A DNA stretch of 6,777 bases from Promethearchaeota archaeon (GCA_019057775.1 JAHLWT010000226.1:1-6777); one strand, 5' to 3'. Counted from the stretch's first letter, positions 1 through 6,253 are shown. Numbers and translations: made by a program. The notes: a model not told the origin generated them from the sequence alone.

Positions 1-6
1 TATCTC

Positions 7-50
7 AAATATATATCATAATCATTAAATCGATTCTTAAATAAAGTGAG
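7..50 (+). promoter_or_regulatory. Putative archaeal promoter and leader of the cyclodeaminase-dehydratase operon
   Basis: A TATA-like run (aaatatatat) begins about 46 bases before the start codon at 54. Archaeal initiation about 25 bases downstream of such a box would give a leader of roughly 15 to 20 bases. That leader would contain aaagtgag (43-50), a partial match to the archaeal/bacterial ribosome-binding core GGTGA, ending 3 bases before the ATG, which is close. The box is seen directly; its use as a promoter is inferred. Sequence further upstream is outside the window, so a longer transcript from an earlier gene cannot be excluded. Confidence 0.4.
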
Positions 51-53
51 TTT

Positions 54-1064
54 ATGTCTGAAGTAATAATTTTGTCTCAAGATGATGTTAAATCATGTTT
101 ACCTATGAGTAAAGCAATTCAAGCAGTGCAAGAAGCTTATATCGCATTCGCTAAAGGCCGAGTTAAAATGCCACCAGTAATGCATTTAGATGTTTCTCAA
201 TATAATGGAGAAATAGATATTAAATCTGGATATATTGAAGATCTTGGACTTATTGGTACTAAAATCGCAAGTGGTTTCTACGAAAACTATAAACTTGGGT
301 TACCCCCTGGAATTGCTGTTATTATCTTAATGGATCTTAAAACAAGCATTCCTCTTGCAATAATGGATGGAACTTATGTTACTGCATATAGAACAGGCGC
401 CGCAGGAGCTGTTGCTGCTAGGGTACTTGCTAAAAAAGAATCTGAAATAATTGGTGTCATAGGGGCCGGAACACAAGCAAGAATGCAAATTTTAGCGTTG
501 AAAGAAATCTTTTCACTAAAGGAAGTTAGAGTTTGGGATATTAATTCCACAGCAAGGGATTTGTATTCAAAAGAAATGTCAGAACTGTTGAACATTACAG
601 TAGAACCTGTAGATAACATCAAAGATGCCGTTACTGAATCAGATATTGTTGTAACTGTTACCCCTTCTAAAAAAGCACTAGTTATGAAAGATTGGATTAA
701 AGAAGGGACACATATAAATGCGATAGGTGCAGATGCTCCAGGTAAGCAAGAATTAGACCCTAGAATAGTTAAAATGGCAGATAAAGTCGTTGTTGATAGC
801 CTTGATCAATGTAAGGTAATTGGAGAAATTCAACATGCCTTAAGAAATGGTCTAATAAATGAAAAAGATATATATGCAGAAATTGGTCAAATTCTTATTA
901 AAGAAAAGAAAGGAAGAGAATCAAAAGAAGAAATCACCCTTTTTGATTCTACAGGACTAGCAGCTCAAGATATTGCTGCTGCTAGTGTTGTTTATAAACA
1001 AGCAAAAGAAAGAGGAATTGGAAGTACTGTCTCTCTATTAAATATAAAAACTAAAAGTGTTTAG
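54..1064 (+). CDS. Ornithine cyclodeaminase / mu-crystallin / archaeal alanine dehydrogenase family protein
   Basis: This is a cytosolic NAD(P)-dependent enzyme of the family that holds ornithine cyclodeaminase, archaeal L-alanine dehydrogenase, EutC, SbnB and iminosuccinate reductase BhcD. Members form or reduce an imine at an amino acid alpha carbon. The 336 residues are a normal full length. Seen directly: an N-terminal substrate domain with Lys70 in GTKIASGF and a GLPPG loop (82-86); Arg113 in AYRTGAAGA, where the family has its carboxylate-binding Arg; the Rossmann glycine motif GAGTQA (137-142); an IGAD segment (224-227) at the usual catalytic Asp region; VDSLDQC (248-254); and the hallmark FDSTGLAAQD (297-306) near the C-terminus. 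The ATG at 54 puts the family N-terminus in the right place. The next gene starts 11 bases after the stop, so both are probably cotranscribed. The family is sure. The substrate is not: a dehydratase partner makes an imine reductase or alanine dehydrogenase role more likely than true ornithine cyclodeaminase, but that is inference. Confidence 0.93.
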   Translation: MSEVIILSQDDVKSCLPMSKAIQAVQEAYIAFAKGRVKMPPVMHLDVSQYNGEIDIKSGYIEDLGLIGTKIASGFYENYKLGLPPGIAVIILMDLKTSIPLAIMDGTYVTAYRTGAAGAVAARVLAKKESEIIGVIGAGTQARMQILALKEIFSLKEVRVWDINSTARDLYSKEMSELLNITVEPVDNIKDAVTESDIVVTVTPSKKALVMKDWIKEGTHINAIGADAPGKQELDPRIVKMADKVVVDSLDQCKVIGEIQHALRNGLINEKDIYAEIGQILIKEKKGRESKEEITLFDSTGLAAQDIAAASVVYKQAKERGIGSTVSLLNIKTKSV

Positions 1065-1075
1065 TAAGTGTAAAA

Positions 1076-2038
1076 ATGAATAGTTTAAATTTAGAAACAA
1101 TTGAAGAAGCGTATCATAAGATTAAGGGATTTATTAGAAAAACCCCTCTTATTCATTCAGCATACCTTAGTGAATTATGTAATAATAACATTTATTTGAA
1201 ATTGGAAAACCTGCAGATCACTAATGCTTTTAAGATTCGTGGAGCTCTAAACCGAATGTTAAAATTGAGTTCAGAGGAAAAGTCTCGTGGAGTTATTGCT
1301 GCTTCCTCAGGAAATCATGCTCAAGGAATAGCTTTAACAGCACAACACTTAGGAGTTTCTGCCAAAATTGTAGTTCCTAAGAATATTTCTGAATTAAAAC
1401 TAAGTAAAATTAAACAATATGACGTAACTATTATTCAAGAGGGAGACTTCGATGAAATTGAGACGAAAGCAAGAAATTTATCTGTACGGGAGAATATGAC
1501 ATATATCAGTCCATATAATGATATTAACATTATATCGGGTCAGGGAACAATCGCTCTCGAAATCTATAAGGAACTTGAAAATGTGAACATAATAATTGTT
1601 CCCATCGGAGGGGGTGGTTTGATCTCAGGGATAGCCTTTGCAGCCAAATCGCTAAATCCAAATATTAAAATAATTGGTGTTCAAACTAAAGGGGCTTCAA
1701 CTATGTATGAATCTTGGAAAGCGGGAAAAATCGTAAAGGTCGAAGAATTTAATACTTTAGCAGAAGGTTTGTTAGGAGGCCTTGAATCTGATGCTATTAC
1801 TTTTGAAATAATACTAAAATATGTAGATGAAATTGTTTTGGTAGACGAGGAAAGTATTAAGAAAGCAATCAATCTTCTGTGGAAAATAGAAGGTCAAATC
1901 GTTGAAGGAGCAGGAGCTACGGTTGTTGCTTATATTCTTGAGGCAAAAAAGAAGTTGAGAAATAAAAATGTAGTAGCAGTGATAAGTGGAGGTAATATAG
2001 AAAGTTCATTGTTAGATCGATTATTGAGGGAAATCTAA
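1076..2038 (+). CDS. Threonine/serine dehydratase-family PLP enzyme (serine racemase / hydroxyaspartate dehydratase-like)
   Basis: This is a fold-type II PLP enzyme predicted to eliminate water from a beta-hydroxy amino acid (threonine, serine or 3-hydroxyaspartate), giving the enamine/imine and then a 2-oxoacid plus ammonia; racemase side activity is possible. Seen directly: the Schiff-base lysine Lys53 in AFKIRGA; the phosphate/substrate loop SSGNHAQG (77-84); GQGTIALEI (155-163); the glycine-rich PLP phosphate cup GGGGLISG (178-185); TLAEGLLGG (227-235); EGAGA (277-281); and SGGN (304-307), whose Ser304 should contact the PLP ring nitrogen. At 320 residues it has only the catalytic domain and no C-terminal ACT domain, so it is not the isoleucine-feedback IlvA form. 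Ser78 stands where typical threonine dehydratases have Ala and where serine racemase has its second catalytic Ser. The ATG follows a weak gtaagtg element, 11 bases after the cyclodeaminase-family gene. The family is secure; the exact substrate is unknown. Confidence 0.92.
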   Translation: MNSLNLETIEEAYHKIKGFIRKTPLIHSAYLSELCNNNIYLKLENLQITNAFKIRGALNRMLKLSSEEKSRGVIAASSGNHAQGIALTAQHLGVSAKIVVPKNISELKLSKIKQYDVTIIQEGDFDEIETKARNLSVRENMTYISPYNDINIISGQGTIALEIYKELENVNIIIVPIGGGGLISGIAFAAKSLNPNIKIIGVQTKGASTMYESWKAGKIVKVEEFNTLAEGLLGGLESDAITFEIILKYVDEIVLVDEESIKKAINLLWKIEGQIVEGAGATVVAYILEAKKKLRNKNVVAVISGGNIESSLLDRLLREI

Positions 2039-2053
2039 CTCTTTTTTTAAGAG
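2039..2053 (+). terminator. T-tract terminator after the two-gene operon
   Basis: Directly after the dehydratase stop codon lies a run of seven T (2042-2048). The 5-base arms ctctt (2039-2043) and aagag (2049-2053) could pair around it. Archaeal RNA polymerase commonly terminates at T-runs with or without a hairpin, and this lies in the 64-base gap between convergent genes, where a terminator is expected. The short stem is weak, so the T tract is probably the active part. No comparable T tract is evident for the opposing minus-strand gene in this gap. Confidence 0.5.
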
Positions 2054-2102
2054 GGTATTTAGTTTTATAGAAATAACATTAATAATAATCCTCCCCAAAT
2101 TT

Positions 2103-3269
2103 TCAAAATAATTTCAGTTTAATGCGCTCTATTGCATTCTTTAATGTTTCTAGTTTTTGTGAAAATGAGAATCGAACATAGTTAGATCCTCGATTTTTAT
2201 CAAGAGTTTTACTATTGAAAAAACTCGAACCTGGAACGACTGCAACACCACCGTCTTTCACTAAGAAGTTAGCAAACTCTTTATCAGTCATACCGAATTG
2301 GGAAATATCTGCAAAGATGTAGTAAGCCCCTTGAGGCTTAAAAATACGCATTCCTAACTTAGTCAATTGGTCGTAGAGGAAATCTCTATTCGTTTGATAC
2401 CGATTAATTAAGTCGTTAAAATATGAAGGACCTAAGGTAAATGATTTTAAAACAGCAAACTGTAATAAAGAAGGAGCTGCGACAGTGAGATAATCATGAA
2501 CTTTGCGTATTCCTCCCATCAATTCTTTAGCGGCTGATACATAACCAACTCTCCAACCTGTAACAGAAAAAGTTTTACTAAAACCACTAATTGTTATTGT
2601 TTTTTCACGCATAGAATCAAAACTTCCAATACTTTGATGCTTTAGATCATCGTATATAATGTATTCATAAATCTCATCGGTAATTACAAGAATATTATGA
2701 TCTATGCATAAATCCGAAATAGTTTTCAAATCTTTTGAGGAAAAGACTTTACCGGTAGGATTGTGAGGTGAATTTAGCATGATTACTTTAGTTTTCGCGC
2801 TGATATTGGATTTTAGCAGTTCTTCATCAAGTTGGTAAGTTTCATCTGATAAAGATATAAAAACAGGCTTGCCTTGAGCTAGATATGTAATAGGAACATA
2901 ATTCTCATACCATGGCTCAAAAATTATGATTTCATCCCCCGGATTTGTTATTGCGAAAAGACTTGCTGCAATTGCTTCACTCGCTCCACAAGTTATTGTA
3001 AGCTCCTGGTATGGATCAACATTTATTTTGTTGTACTCATGAAGTTTTTCAGCAATTTTCTCTCTCAAATCGACACGTCCATAAGTTACAGTATATTGAT
3101 GCACATCTTTTTTACTTCCTTCTTTTATGCCCTCAATAAGCTCAACGGGAGGAGAAAAATCAGGCATTCCCTGTGAAAGATTTAGTGCATCATTTTCGAT
3201 AGCCTTCCTTGTCATTTCTCTTATTACTGATTCTTGAAAATGGTTTAATCTTTTAGACATGAACTCCAT
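2103..3269 (-). CDS. Class I/II pyridoxal phosphate aminotransferase (kynurenine/methionine/aspartate aminotransferase type)
   Basis: This is a cytosolic fold-type I PLP enzyme that moves an amino group between an amino acid and a 2-oxoacid. The 388 residues match the usual family length. Seen directly: NLSQGMPDF (30-38) at the N-terminal substrate loop; YGRVDLREKIA (63-73); CGASEAI (94-100), the PLP phosphate loop; EPWYENY (118-124); NSPHNPTG (166-173) with Asn170; ITDEIYEY (196-203) with Asp198 for the PLP ring nitrogen and Tyr201; SGFSKTFSVTGWRVGY (228-243) with Schiff-base Lys232 and phosphate-binding Arg240; and VRFSFS (365-370) with Arg366 for the substrate carboxylate. LSQGMPDF and EPWYENY resemble kynurenine, glutamine and methionine aminotransferases more than the classic aspartate enzyme, but specificity cannot be read from motifs. 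Met1 is preferred over Met4 because a GGTGAT element lies 9 bases before it. The gene is convergent with the dehydratase operon and divergent from the second aminotransferase. Confidence 0.94.
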   Translation of the reverse strand: MEFMSKRLNHFQESVIREMTRKAIENDALNLSQGMPDFSPPVELIEGIKEGSKKDVHQYTVTYGRVDLREKIAEKLHEYNKINVDPYQELTITCGASEAIAASLFAITNPGDEIIIFEPWYENYVPITYLAQGKPVFISLSDETYQLDEELLKSNISAKTKVIMLNSPHNPTGKVFSSKDLKTISDLCIDHNILVITDEIYEYIIYDDLKHQSIGSFDSMREKTITISGFSKTFSVTGWRVGYVSAAKELMGGIRKVHDYLTVAAPSLLQFAVLKSFTLGPSYFNDLINRYQTNRDFLYDQLTKLGMRIFKPQGAYYIFADISQFGMTDKEFANFLVKDGGVAVVPGSSFFNSKTLDKNRGSNYVRFSFSQKLETLKNAIERIKLKLF

Positions 3270-3278
3270 TCTGATTTT

Positions 3279-3284
3279 ATCACC
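3279..3284 (-). promoter_or_regulatory. Ribosome binding site of the minus-strand aminotransferase
   Basis: Read on the minus strand, this is GGTGAT, complementary to the conserved 3' end of 16S rRNA. It lies 9 bases before the ATG at 3269, which supports that start. The in-frame Met4 (ATG at 3260) would be 18 bases away. A GGAG 3 bases before Met4 is too close to be convincing, though internal initiation is possible. Confidence 0.6.
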
Positions 3285-3307
3285 TACTTATTTTAATTAT
3301 GAACCAA

Positions 3308-3322
3308 GTTAAAAATATTTGC
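3308..3322 (-). promoter_or_regulatory. Possible TATA-like box for the minus-strand aminotransferase
   Basis: On the minus strand this reads gcaaatatttttaac, an A/T run about 40 to 50 bases before the start codon. Initiation about 25 bases downstream would leave a short leader that keeps the GGTGAT site. The whole region is AT-rich, so a chance match is likely enough to keep confidence low. Confidence 0.3.
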
Positions 3323-3353
3323 TCTAACATTGATTTTACACAAATCTTCAAGA

Positions 3354-3406
3354 CATTAATAAATACTAACGAATAAATCATTTAAAATATAGCTCATATA
3401 TTAATG
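3354..3406. repeat. Imperfectly placed 8-base inverted repeat in the divergent promoter region
   Basis: The arms cattaata (3354-3361) and tattaatg (3399-3406) are exact reverse complements, 45 bases apart start to start, and lie between two divergent aminotransferase genes. Such arms could be half-sites for a dimeric regulator shared by both genes. In DNA this rich in A and T, an 8-base match of mostly A/T letters can arise by chance, so an operator role is only a suggestion. Confidence 0.25.
3381..3403 (+). promoter_or_regulatory. Putative TATA region for the second aminotransferase
   Basis: Two TATA-like stretches are seen: tttaaaatat (3381-3390) and catatatta (3395-3403). They lie about 50 and 35 bases before the ATG at 3432. 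With archaeal spacing, initiation would fall near 3410 to 3430, giving a leader made almost only of A, or nearly none. Which box is used cannot be told from sequence. Confidence 0.4.
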
Positions 3407-3407
3407 C

Positions 3408-3432
3408 AAAATAAAAATAAAAAAAAAAAAAA
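3408..3432 (+). repeat. A-rich tract with a 14-base homopolymer running into the start codon
   Basis: The 24 bases before the ATG at 3432 are all A except for two T. The last part is an unbroken run of 14 A (3419-3432), whose final base is the A of the start codon. There is no Shine-Dalgarno sequence. The tract may act as an unstructured leader or place the gene in the leaderless class. Homopolymers this long are also prone to replication, transcription and sequencing slippage. Confidence 0.8.
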
Positions 3433-4562
3433 TGCCAAAATTTCAACCTTTCCTTATGGAACGTTGGATGTCTAAATATGAGCAAGATGTAGAATTCAAC
3501 TTATCAGAAAGCGGTGTTCATCCAATTTTACTCAAAGAATTATTATCTGATGATCCTAATCGTATCAACCAACTGCTTGCTACGGATCTAAATTATCCGC
3601 ATGTTAATGGTATCCCAGAATTAAGAAAAAATATAGCTGATTTGTATGAGGGAGCAACAGTAGATAATGTTCTTGTTACTGGAGGGGCAATTGAAGCAAA
3701 TTATAATGCAACCCTAACACTTCTTAACAAAGGAGACGAACTCGTCATTATGTTACCCAACTATATGCAAATTTGGGGTATTGCTAAGAACTATAATTTT
3801 AGATTTAAAACATTCCATCTGCTTGAAAAAAAGAATTGGGCGCCGGATTTAGACGAGTTAAATGAAGTTGTTTCTAAAAAAACCAAACTTATTGCAGTGT
3901 GTAATCCAAATAATCCAACAGGTTATATACTAACTAAGAAAGAAATGGATTCGATCATTGAAATAGCGGAAGGTGTCGGGGCTTGGATTTTAGCTGATGA
4001 AGTCTATTGTGGTGCTGAACGTTTAACTGATACGCAAACACGTTCTTTTTATGGACTTTATGAAAAAGTTATCGCTGTAGGTAGTATGAGTAAAGCATAT
4101 GGTTTACCGGGACTTCGAATTGGCTGGTTAGTTGCCCCTGTTAACACGATAGAGGATATTTGGGCTCGACATGAATACACAACAATAAGCGCTACGATGC
4201 TTTCTAATAAACTTGCTGCGATTGCCCTCTCACCAAAAGTAAGACCTCAGATTATTAAACGTACTCGTGATTTCATCAGAAATGGTTATCCCATCTTGCA
4301 AAAATGGATGGATAGCCACGAAAAAACATTTAGCGTTATACCACCTCAAGCTGCTGCAATTGCTTTTGTTCGATATCATTTAAATATTAATTCCACGGAA
4401 TTTGCAGAGCGTTTGCGAAAGGAAAAAAGTGTCTTTGTTGTACCAGGTGACCATTTCGGCATGGATAATTTTTTACGGATAAGTTTTGGATTACCACAAG
4501 AATACGTTACATCAGCTCTTAATCGCATACACGATTTGATTCTGGATATAAAGAAAAAGTAA
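3432..4562 (+). CDS. Class I/II pyridoxal phosphate aminotransferase, capreomycidine synthase-like group
   Basis: This is a fold-type I PLP enzyme of 376 residues, a complete family length. Seen directly: an N-terminal MERWMSKYE segment (9-17) followed by NLSESGVHP (23-31); YPHVNGIPELRKNIA (55-69), the substrate-loop region; TGGAIEAN (83-90), the PLP phosphate loop; CNPNNPTG (157-164) with Asn161; ILADEVYCG (186-194) with Asp189 and Tyr192; GSMSKAYGLPGLRIGW (217-232) with Schiff-base Lys221 and Arg229; and LRISFG (348-353) with carboxylate-binding Arg349. The MERWM...SGV opening is typical of a subgroup that, from memory, includes VioD-type capreomycidine synthases and many uncharacterised aminotransferases; this assignment is tentative. 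It differs clearly from the neighbouring minus-strand aminotransferase, so the two are not a recent duplication. Starting at the first ATG keeps the subgroup's N-terminus whole. No ribosome binding site is present. The amino donor and acceptor are unknown. Confidence 0.92.
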   Translation: MPKFQPFLMERWMSKYEQDVEFNLSESGVHPILLKELLSDDPNRINQLLATDLNYPHVNGIPELRKNIADLYEGATVDNVLVTGGAIEANYNATLTLLNKGDELVIMLPNYMQIWGIAKNYNFRFKTFHLLEKKNWAPDLDELNEVVSKKTKLIAVCNPNNPTGYILTKKEMDSIIEIAEGVGAWILADEVYCGAERLTDTQTRSFYGLYEKVIAVGSMSKAYGLPGLRIGWLVAPVNTIEDIWARHEYTTISATMLSNKLAAIALSPKVRPQIIKRTRDFIRNGYPILQKWMDSHEKTFSVIPPQAAAIAFVRYHLNINSTEFAERLRKEKSVFVVPGDHFGMDNFLRISFGLPQEYVTSALNRIHDLILDIKKK

Positions 4563-4760
4563 GATTGTATCTCTAATTAACAAAATTGGAAATCAAATTC
4601 ATAATAATAAGTCAAGTTTTGGATTAAAAATAATTTGTATGACATAATTGAGTGGAAATCTTTATTAGTATCTTTCGCAATAAAATATTCATAAACAAAA
4701 TTTAATTATAAATTATAAAACAAAATTACATTAAAATAAAATTAAAGATGTGAAAAATAA
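4563..4760 (+). promoter_or_regulatory. AT-rich intergenic promoter region of the ABC importer operon
   Basis: This 198-base stretch holds no credible gene or RNA. Near its end, tttaattataaattataaaa (4701-4720) offers one or more TATA-like boxes 40 to 60 bases before the ATG at 4761. A partial ribosome-binding core, gtga (4750-4753), lies 7 bases before that ATG. No convincing terminator for the upstream aminotransferase is seen: there is no long T tract and no stable hairpin, so readthrough into the importer genes is possible. Confidence 0.45.
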
Positions 4761-5561
4761 ATGAAAAGAGAAATGGCCGTAATAGGATTTGTAGCCTGTT
4801 TAGCCGTAGGACTCGGTATTGGGTGGTTTATACCCGGATTATTAACACCTGTCTCAACTCCTGGTCAAACATTGGTTGAAGAGATTCAGGATAGAGGTGA
4901 GCTGATTGTTGGAACTGATGCACCCTGGCCACCTTTCGAACTGTTCAACGTTACTACGGATACATGGGAAGGATTTGACATTGATCTTTCACAAATGGTT
5001 GCAGATGAACTAGGTGTAACCCTTACAATGACAAATATTCTTTTTGACGAACTGATTGGGGCTTGCAAAGCAGGTACTATTGACATGATTGCAGCAGCGA
5101 TGATGGTCAGACATTCTCGCGCACAGGAACTTGCACACTCTGTAACTTATATTCGGGTAAATGAGGTTATTGTAGTCAAGGGTAATTCAATTCTTACCAT
5201 TACCGATTTAGAGGATCTCAACTCCTCTGTTGTAGGATGTCAAATAGGCACTACACAATATGACGCATTAATAGATCTCGGCTTTGTTGTAGATGTAAAT
5301 TTGAAAGCTTATCCTAAAGCTGATACTCTAATGCTAAACCTGGACAATGGAGTTATAGATGCTGCATTTGTAGACGAACCTGTAGTTTCTGTCTGGTCGA
5401 AAGTGTACAGTCAAAAAATCATCTTCACCGTGCCAGCTGAGCCTATGGCGATGTGGTGCCGTTGGGATGAACCAGAATTGATGATGGTAATCAATAAGGT
5501 TATCCTTGAATCCTATAGAGATGGAGTTATGGATGATCTATACACAAAGTGGTTTAGTTGA
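4761..5561 (+). CDS. Membrane-anchored polar amino acid ABC transporter substrate-binding protein
   Basis: This is an extracellular family 3 (HisJ/GlnH-type) substrate-binding protein of 266 residues that captures an amino acid-like ligand and delivers it to the permease encoded 3 bases downstream. Seen directly: basic residues Lys2-Arg3, a hydrophobic segment at about 5-29, a Pro/Thr-rich linker (about 30-37), then the bilobal domain. That domain has GTDAPWPPFE (51-60), GFDIDL (71-76), Arg120 where the family binds the ligand carboxylate, GTTQY (163-167), and DAAFVDE (200-206) with Asp205 where it binds the ligand amino group. There is no proper lipobox: Cys13 has Phe at -3 and sits too near the N-terminus. 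An uncleaved N-terminal anchor, common in archaea, is therefore likely. The stretch before Arg120 (112-117, AAMMVR) lacks the hydroxyl residues that HisJ uses there, so the ligand may be unusual. The family is secure; the ligand is unknown. Confidence 0.92.
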   Translation: MKREMAVIGFVACLAVGLGIGWFIPGLLTPVSTPGQTLVEEIQDRGELIVGTDAPWPPFELFNVTTDTWEGFDIDLSQMVADELGVTLTMTNILFDELIGACKAGTIDMIAAAMMVRHSRAQELAHSVTYIRVNEVIVVKGNSILTITDLEDLNSSVVGCQIGTTQYDALIDLGFVVDVNLKAYPKADTLMLNLDNGVIDAAFVDEPVVSVWSKVYSQKIIFTVPAEPMAMWCRWDEPELMMVINKVILESYRDGVMDDLYTKWFS

Positions 5562-5564
5562 GCA

Positions 5565-6251
5565 ATGAGCAACACTCCAAATATTCAAACTATTTTTTTT
5601 TATATTTTAACTAAAGGTTTGTTTGCAACCTTAGCCCTTACAGCCCTAGGTTTATTAATTGGATTTGCAATAGGTCTTCTACTAGCACTTATGCGGGTTT
5701 ACGGCCCTACAGAAATAGGGTGGTTCGCAAGCGGTTATGAGAAATTATTTCGTGGTATTCCAGTTCTGGTTCTTATCTTTATCTTCTCTTTTGGAATACC
5801 TGGGTTGTTTTCGTATCTAGAACCTCTTGAGAGACCGATTGCAGGAGTAATTTTAGCACTTGGGCTTCGTAGTGGTGCCTATCAGTCTCAAATATTTCGT
5901 GGAGCTATTCTATCAGTAAATCCCGGGCAAATGGAAGCTGCTCGTGCTATAGGAATGAACGGGTTTCAATCTTTCCGTCATATTGTGTTTCCTCAGGCAA
6001 TACGGCTGGCTGTACCCAGCTGGTCCAATGAGTATGCGGTGGTTATTAAAGATTCATCTTTCGCATATGGGGTTGGAATTATTGAGATGACCAGAGTGGC
6101 TTTCGATATAGCAGCAAACTTTCCGGTGCTTATGCCTCTTTCAATGGCTATAGTTGCGATCATATACCTTATTTTTACTTATCCTGTGACGAAATTATTT
6201 GGTGAACGACAAACTAAGAAACTCAAGGATTTCGGAATGGGGGGTGGTTAG
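5565..6251 (+). CDS. Polar amino acid ABC transporter permease (HisM/GlnP type)
   Basis: This is an integral membrane subunit of the importer, 228 residues, a typical length. Hydrophobic segments appear at about 19-43, 64-84, 90-110 and 187-207, with a further membrane stretch at about 145-180, consistent with five passes. The family motif [11 protein letters not shown] (62-72) is present, though Leu70 sits where many relatives have Gln. The cytoplasmic coupling helix is the EAA loop at 124-143, with Glu124, Gly130, Ile140 and Pro143, which docks on the ATPase. Only one permease gene is seen, so the channel is probably a homodimer unless a second gene lies beyond the window. The ATG follows the binding-protein stop by 3 bases, which implies translational coupling. 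The Gly-rich C-terminal tail (GMGGG) is encoded by the purine-rich ribosome binding site of the next gene. Confidence 0.94.
   Translation: MSNTPNIQTIFFYILTKGLFATLALTALGLLIGFAIGLLLALMRVYGPTEIGWFASGYEKLFRGIPVLVLIFIFSFGIPGLFSYLEPLERPIAGVILALGLRSGAYQSQIFRGAILSVNPGQMEAARAIGMNGFQSFRHIVFPQAIRLAVPSWSNEYAVVIKDSSFAYGVGIIEMTRVAFDIAANFPVLMPLSMAIVAIIYLIFTYPVTKLFGERQTKKLKDFGMGGG
6241..6248 (+). promoter_or_regulatory. Strong ribosome binding site of the ATPase gene, inside the permease 3' end
   Basis: The sequence ggggtggt, within a longer G-rich run that starts at 6236, ends 5 bases before the ATG at 6254. It is the best Shine-Dalgarno-like element in the window. It fixes the ATPase start and shows that the ATPase is translated from the importer transcript. 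Confidence 0.65.
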
Positions 6252-6253
6252 AT

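Noticed and set aside
374..622. Open frame of 82 codons on the minus strand
   Set aside because: It lies wholly inside the cyclodeaminase-family gene, has no family motif or ribosome binding site, and is a shadow of the real gene.
54..1064. Naming the first gene as a true ornithine cyclodeaminase making proline
   Set aside because: The family is shared by several enzymes with the same motifs, and the dehydratase partner fits an imine reductase or alanine dehydrogenase at least as well.
1681..1872. Open frame of 63 codons on the minus strand
   Set aside because: It lies inside the dehydratase gene on the opposite strand, has low-complexity Ser-rich translation and no start signal.
54..2038. 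Ectoine or hydroxyectoine degradation operon (eutB/eutC symbols)
   Set aside because: No ectoine hydrolase or deacetylase is present, and the dehydratase loop SSGNHAQG does not match the STGNHGRA-like form I recall for EutB.
2103..4562. The two aminotransferases as an inverted gene duplication
   Set aside because: Their N-termini, PLP-lysine contexts (SGFSKTFSVTGW versus GSMSKAYGLPGL) and lengths differ too much for a recent duplication.
4563..4760. Small gene, tRNA or riboswitch in the gap before the importer
   Set aside because: The gap is AT-rich with stop codons throughout and shows no cloverleaf, conserved aptamer-like core or stable hairpin.
4886..5086. Open frame of 66 codons on the minus strand
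   Set aside because: It lies antisense to the substrate-binding protein, whose conserved motifs cover the same bases.
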